From JAGMCF01 sp964398885 (GTDB lineage: Bacteria > Cloacimonadota > Cloacimonadia > JGIOTU-2), in assembly GCA_964398885.1 (NCBI GenBank), contig CAYNOU010000001.1, forward strand, positions 35,670 through 99,669: DNA of 64,000 nucleotides, written 5' to 3'. The position numbers and the translations under genes are program-made. Below the pieces are notes generated by a model. The model saw nothing but the letters and a program-made list of their open reading frames with translations, was not told the DNA's origin and searched no databases. Below are positions 59,913 through 64,000 of this stretch, piece by piece (the first letter of the stretch is position 1; every line of letters begins with the position of its first letter).

Positions 59913-61488
59913 TTCTTTTTCCTCCTTTTATTACATCATAAACAAGCAGATATTGGTGGGTTATTTGCAAATAATCTTCAGAAATGTTAATTTTTGGCTC
60001 TGAATTTTTTTTTGCAACAGTAATAATTTCCCTTAGCCATAACTTCTTATTAAATGAGAAAGTTTCTATTATTCTTTTGGCTATAGATTCTATATATCCA
60101 TTTATTCTTACATCTCTAGTTTGTATTACCATAAAACCATCATTGTTTATTTTTGGTAAGTGCTGATTTATAATTTCTTTGACTTTTTGCAAGCAAAATT
60201 TAATATTTGAGTAAGAAGAATTATTTTTTAAAAATGGTAACTTAATAAAAAGTAACCCATTTCTACTTTTCTCTTCGTCCTTTGTGATGTAAGTAGTATT
60301 TTCAGAATGAGAAATAAACGATACCGTGAAGTATCCATTTTTATTTGAATATCTCTCAATTACATTTTTATTTAAGCATTTTTCAAAGTCCTTTTCTGGC
60401 AAGACCCATACTGTTGTAGTTTCAAATTCGTCTAATTTTCTCTTTCGTGGTGGCTGCTCTAATGTAGGAAAAAACATGCCATAACCTATCCCTCTTTCTT
60501 TTATACTTGACGGAACAGATGACTTAGGTTTTTCAAATACTGGTAGATATTCGTGGGCTAAAAGAAGAAAATTATATTTTATACTATTAGTATACCAAAA
60601 TCCTGTGCTTTTACAATTATGCTGCCGTTTGATTATAAGTTCTCTTAACTTAAAACCAGCATTCAAATAGACATCCATCAATTTAAAACCTAAAGGAATT
60701 ACATGCTTTTTCTTTCTCATATCCCCTATCAAAATAGCACACTGTCTTCCTGGTCTTAACACTCTATAACTCTCCTTGGCCACTTTATCCATTTCTCTTA
60801 AAAAATCATCAATATCAAGAAATGATAAATCACCTTCTTTACCATCTGTATAGTGAATTATATCTGTATAGGGAGGATGAGCACAAATTAGATCAATAGA
60901 GTTATCTTGCAGAAAAGATAAATACCTGGCGTCGCCAACCATAAGCTTGGGTTCATAAATTTGTTCATACTTCCACTGTTGCGTAAGGAAATTTTTTTGT
61001 CTAAGTTCAATCTTAAAATCTATGTTTTTCTTAGTCACTTCTATGGCCGAATCGTTTATATCTAAGGCAATGCATTTCCTTCCTAATAATTTGGCCTCAA
61101 CAGCGGTTGTTCCGGCACCACAGAAATAATCCAAAACCAACTCCCCAGGCTTTGAATATTTAATTATTACATTTCTTGGAATATACGGTGACCAGTTCCC
61201 CCGATATTCTCCGCTGTGAGTTGCCCAATTACCTCTTTGTTTGAAACTCCAGACCGTTGTTCGTTCTTCTTTGAAATCTTTTGGACAAAGCGTTTTTACC
61301 TTTTTTGAAACCTTTAAAGTACTAACATTGATTCCTTTTGACTTTGTAATAAGTCGCTCAATATATCTATATGTGACTCCATATTTCTGACCTATTTCAA
61401 TATCAGGGGTGCCCTTTGCCTTTTCCTGAAGAATAAGCTTTTGCAATTTCTCTTTTCGAGCCTTAATTAATTGACTTTCGTTTTGCAT
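59899..61488 (-). CDS. DNA amino-methyltransferase with a lysS-derived N-terminus
   Basis: A 529-residue protein. Residues 1-19 (MQNESQLIKARKEKLQKLI) are identical to the start of LysRS. They are followed by a helix-turn-helix-like segment (TPDIEIGQKYGVTYRYIERL, about 28-47). The methyltransferase part has YRGNWSPYIPRNVIIKYSKP, motif I VLDYFCGAGTTAVEAKLLG and motif IV LICAHPPYTDII, with further motifs in LRPGRQCAILIGDMRKKKHV. The C-terminal 200 residues contain a second Rossmann-like stretch (DGFMVIQTRDVRINGYIES). It appears to protect DNA against the DpnII-like enzyme encoded next. It uses the translation start of lysS. Confidence 0.85.
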   Translation of the reverse strand: MQNESQLIKARKEKLQKLILQEKAKGTPDIEIGQKYGVTYRYIERLITKSKGINVSTLKVSKKVKTLCPKDFKEERTTVWSFKQRGNWATHSGEYRGNWSPYIPRNVIIKYSKPGELVLDYFCGAGTTAVEAKLLGRKCIALDINDSAIEVTKKNIDFKIELRQKNFLTQQWKYEQIYEPKLMVGDARYLSFLQDNSIDLICAHPPYTDIIHYTDGKEGDLSFLDIDDFLREMDKVAKESYRVLRPGRQCAILIGDMRKKKHVIPLGFKLMDVYLNAGFKLRELIIKRQHNCKSTGFWYTNSIKYNFLLLAHEYLPVFEKPKSSVPSSIKERGIGYGMFFPTLEQPPRKRKLDEFETTTVWVLPEKDFEKCLNKNVIERYSNKNGYFTVSFISHSENTTYITKDEEKSRNGLLFIKLPFLKNNSSYSNIKFCLQKVKEIINQHLPKINNDGFMVIQTRDVRINGYIESIAKRIIETFSFNKKLWLREIITVAKKNSEPKINISEDYLQITHQYLLVYDVIKGGKRNAKS

Positions 61489-61500
61489 CTTAACCTTTAT
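61437..61500. repeat. Direct repeat of the lysS start, copy at the methyltransferase gene
   Basis: Two mismatches near the left end and a two-base gap near the right end against 58681-58746; the middle 48 bases are identical. The repeats bracket exactly the methyltransferase and endonuclease genes. Confidence 0.9.
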
Positions 61501-61537
61501 TTTTTTTAATTAGCCACAATCCCCGCGTCCGCGGGTA

Positions 61538-61605
61538 CACGAAGACACTAAGTTAATTAAAAATTTATGATTTGGAATAAAAATTCATTCTTTGTGTCTT
61601 AGTGG
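61538..61605 (-). terminator. Inverted repeat after prfB, possible terminator
   Basis: GAAGACACTAAG (61541-61552) pairs with CTTTGTGTCTTAGTGG (61590-61605) around an AT-rich loop, right after the prfB stop. The words are those of the GTGTCTTTGTGGC dispersed repeat in opposite orientation. To the left is CAATCCCCGCGTCCGCGGG. Confidence 0.4.
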
Positions 61606-61609
61606 CAAT

Positions 61610-62705
61610 TCACTTCATTTTTAAAAAAGCATTTATAAACAGGTCAATATTCCCGTCCATCACCGCTTGGACATTGCCAGTCTGGACATTAGTGCGATGG
61701 TCTTTTACCATTGAATATGGCTGAAAAACATAGGAGCGGATCTGACTACCCCATTCTATCTTTTTCTTTTTGCTTTCTAATTTTTGTTTTTTCGCATCTT
61801 TTTTCTCTTTATAATATTGATAGAGACGAGCTTTTAAGACTTTCATTGCGTTTTCTTTATTTTGAAATTGCGAGCGTTCAGATTGGCATTGAGCTACTAT
61901 GCCTGTTGGTATATGAGTAATTCTCACAGCACTACTCACCTTGTTAACATGCTGTCCACCAGCACCGCTTGACCGGAAAGTATCAACTCGCAAATCAGTT
62001 TCGTTAATCTCAACTTCAATAGAATCTTCTACTTCCGGATAGACAAAAACAGAAGCAAACGAGGTATGTCGTCTTTTGTTCGCATCAAAAGGTGAGATAC
62101 GGACAAGACGATGCACGCCAGTTTCTGACTTCAAATATCCATAAGCATATTTCCCTTTGATTTCTAAAGTTGCAGATTTTATTCCTGCCTCATCACCGGG
62201 CTGCTTATCAAGAATTTCAATCTTATAGTTTCGCATCTCTACCCAACGCAGGTACATCCGAAAAAGCATTTCAGCCCAATCATGTGATTCTGTCCCACCT
62301 GCTCCAGGATGAATGACAAGTATAGCATCATTTTTATCAGTCGCACCGTTTAAAAGTAATTGTAGTTCTAATTTGTCTATGAATTTTCGTATATTAGATA
62401 ATTTATTTTCTGCTTCCGTAGCTAATTCCGTATCATATTCTTCCTTAAGTATGTTAAGATAAGTTTCTAATTCCTCATATGCGTTTGTTATTTTTTCGGA
62501 AATTCCTATCTCTTCTTTGAGGTCACTGATTTTTTCAGAGATTCTCTTTGCATTTTCCTGGTCATCCCAAAAATCGGGCTTGATTATTTCCTTTTCTAAT
62601 CTATCAATTTCATTTCTCTTATTATCAACTTCAAAGATACCTCTGCAGTTCAAAGATTCTATTTTGTATTTCTTCAACCTCTTTTGAAAACAAATTTAAA
62701 TCCAT
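61610..62705 (-). CDS. prfB: Peptide chain release factor 2, made by programmed +1 frameshift
   Basis: The gene is in two frames. From ATG 62705, 24 codons (MDLNLFSKEVEEIQNRIFEL then QRYL) reach an in-frame TGA at 62633-62631. A +1 shift on CTT TGA continues at GAA (62632) to the stop at 61610, giving about 364 residues, the normal RF2 length. The codon-recognition motif SPF (VRISPFDANKRRHTS) marks RF2, and GGQ (SSGAGGQHVNKVSSA) triggers peptide release at UGA and UAA. If the upstream part were ignored, the protein would begin at a later ATG (62677) with unlike residues. Confidence 0.95.
62631..62645 (-). promoter_or_regulatory. prfB: prfB recoding site
   Basis: The minus strand reads CAGAGGTATCTTTGA: a Shine-Dalgarno-like AGAGG, three bases (TAT), the slippery CTT and the TGA. 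It is the same layout as in the Escherichia coli gene. Low RF2 favours the shift, so RF2 controls its own level. The base after TGA is A instead of the more usual C. Confidence 0.92.
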
Positions 62706-62747
62706 AATAACCTCACAAAAATTTAATGGCAAATTATATGTTGTAAA

Positions 62748-63935
62748 TTATCTTTGCTTTTTTATTTTGAAATGTTCTTCAGTCCTTTCAGGTATTAAAT
62801 AATCTTTTAATTCCTGATTAAAATATCTATCCGTCATTGTTGCAATAAAATCTCTTACCTTCTCTGGCTCACTATAATTGGAACGGTATTCTTTATTTTT
62901 ATGATTAAGAAATTGATGGAAAATTTTTGAATCTTTTTTATTATTAGACAAATCCGATAGGTATTTTTCAAACAAGATACGCATTCCTCTTTGTATGATT
63001 TGCTTCTCTTCTTTAATTTTCGGATGAGTATAAATTTTTCGATAGTTAAATTTTTTAAGTTTGTAAAGAGCATCAGAGGTTTTTTTATCAAAAGTCACAT
63101 AATCATTGCCATAACTATTAACAACAACGCTGGCAATTAATGAGTTCATAATTGCATCATTAGTTGAACCAAGTATTTGCACGGCATCTTTTGGCAATTC
63201 ATCACGAGTTAGGAAGCCGAGTCTGATAGCATCCTCAATATCCTGCCCAATATATGCAATAGTATCAGAAATCCTGACTACGCAGCCTTCTAAAGTACCT
63301 GGTAGAGTTGTTGTATCTTTTTCCTTCATCTCTTGTATAAATCTTTGAATATCTGCTTCAGTTTTCCCCTGATTAGGTTGCAATTTCTCATCATGAACTT
63401 CACCATCGTGAGATATAATCCCGTCTCTTACTTGAAAAGTAAGATTAAGTCCTCTTCCTCCATTTGATATGTTATCAACAATATGCAGGCTTTCAACATT
63501 ATGATGAAATCTGCCAATATTATGTTTGAGACAACATTCATTAAGAACCTCTTCGCCATCATGCCCAAATGGAGGATGACCCAAATCATGTCCTAATGCA
63601 ATTGCTTCAATCAATTCTATATTTAAGTGTAAATTTTTCCCAATACTTCTTGCGATTTGAGATACATAAGTAGTATGCAAGCTACGGTTGGACATCTCCT
63701 CATCAAAGAGATTTGAGAAATACACAACCTGGGTTTTGCCTTGATAACGCCGATATGCCCCACTATACAGTATGCGGTCACGGTCAATAGCAAATGGGAC
63801 TTTCAGCCCTTTTTTATATTCAAGACGAGTACGATATGCATCACTATTTTTAGTTGCAAATGGGGAGAAATGTTGCTCCTCATCCTGCATTGTTTTGTAG
63901 AATATTTCTTCCAGGTATTTTTCTTTTTCTTTCAT
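62748..63935 (-). CDS. dgt: Deoxyguanosinetriphosphate triphosphohydrolase family (HD domain)
   Basis: Start set at ATG 63935 (MKEKEKYLEEIFYKTMQDEE); an earlier in-frame ATG at 63953 falls within the dispersed repeat. The protein has 395 residues. The HD-domain metal site is visible: RSLHTTYVSQIARSIG (first His), ALGHDLGHPPFGHDGE (His-Asp pair and neighbouring His), and VVRISDTIAYIGQDIEDAI (second Asp). FSPFATKNSDAYRTR and YRRYQGKTQVVYF are standard family blocks. It splits dGTP or other dNTPs into nucleoside and triphosphate. It lies 42 bases upstream of prfB. Confidence 0.92.
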   Translation of the reverse strand: MKEKEKYLEEIFYKTMQDEEQHFSPFATKNSDAYRTRLEYKKGLKVPFAIDRDRILYSGAYRRYQGKTQVVYFSNLFDEEMSNRSLHTTYVSQIARSIGKNLHLNIELIEAIALGHDLGHPPFGHDGEEVLNECCLKHNIGRFHHNVESLHIVDNISNGGRGLNLTFQVRDGIISHDGEVHDEKLQPNQGKTEADIQRFIQEMKEKDTTTLPGTLEGCVVRISDTIAYIGQDIEDAIRLGFLTRDELPKDAVQILGSTNDAIMNSLIASVVVNSYGNDYVTFDKKTSDALYKLKKFNYRKIYTHPKIKEEKQIIQRGMRILFEKYLSDLSNNKKDSKIFHQFLNHKNKEYRSNYSEPEKVRDFIATMTDRYFNQELKDYLIPERTEEHFKIKKQR

Positions 63936-64000
63936 CTGAAAATCGCTCGCCACAGAGGCACAGAGACACAGAGAAAATAAATATAAACTCTCATTCCCAA
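63936..64000 (-). repeat. Dispersed repeat next to the dgt start, cut by window edge
   Basis: It reads CTGAAAATCGCTCGCCACAG, AGGCACAGAGACACAGAG, AAAATAAATATAAACTCTC, ATTCCCAA. It matches 35559-35700 without the nested insertion, and 31854-31952 more loosely. Confidence 0.75.

Overview
The window reads as a low-GC chromosomal segment of a Gram-negative bacterium of the FCB type. The best guess is a member of Cloacimonadota or a close relative; this is an inference. Supporting features are several large secreted proteins ending in a FlgD-like/Por-type C-terminal sorting domain (YPNPF...GQLVK...W.GKD...GIY...L), lipoproteins with TPR, FnIII or LVIVD repeats, a secretin-based type IV pilus system, and many short palindromic repeats between and inside genes. 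No rRNA, tRNA or CRISPR array was recognised.

Layout. 1-5 kb: secreted or cell-surface proteins (LVIVD propeller, a DNRLRE-like protein, a 14-unit propeller). 5.3-17.3 kb: housekeeping genes, all on the minus strand (mutS, TPR/SPOR protein, rho, tsaB, cupin, truA, EcfT-like protein, TPR lipoprotein, HutH-family lyase). 17.4-24.8 kb: more secreted proteins, including a 1112-residue beta-helix protein. 24.8-46 kb: a large type IV pilus region, in transcription order: sensor kinase, NtrC-type activator, major pilin-like gene with a sigma-54 promoter, pilC, pilB, two small pilin-like genes, two LamG-bearing pilin-like genes, an H-box-only sensor, a receiver-CNB protein, pilT, a PilM/PilN fusion, a PilO/PilP-like protein and a secretin. 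A vapBC-like toxin-antitoxin pair sits inside this region between direct repeats made from the start of pilC. 46.1-49.3 kb: Mth938-like gene (minus), then a plus-strand run of adenosine-specific kinase, thpR, recA and recX. 49.4-51.1 kb: LolC/E-type permease and a cupin. 51.3-57.1 kb: a defence-like block with a large zinc-ribbon/PD-(D/E)XK protein and a three-gene restriction-modification unit (fused double methyltransferase, LAGLIDADG-like protein, small PD-(D/E)XK nuclease). 57.2-61.5 kb: lysS preceded by a second methyltransferase-endonuclease pair whose first gene begins with a copy of the lysS start. 61.6-64 kb: prfB with a programmed frameshift site, and a dGTPase gene.

How it fits together. 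The pilus genes carry their own sigma-54 regulation: a perfect -24/-12 element lies upstream of the main pilin-like gene, close to an NtrC-type activator and a HAMP/PAS kinase. All five pilin-like proteins start with a very short M..G leader and lack Glu5, so the system differs from textbook type IVa pili. Two mobile units (a restriction-modification pair and a toxin-antitoxin pair) are each bracketed by duplicated starts of a host gene, which looks like insertion with long target duplication. Palindromic elements have entered at least three reading frames without breaking them, two of them at the same loop of the C-terminal sorting domain.
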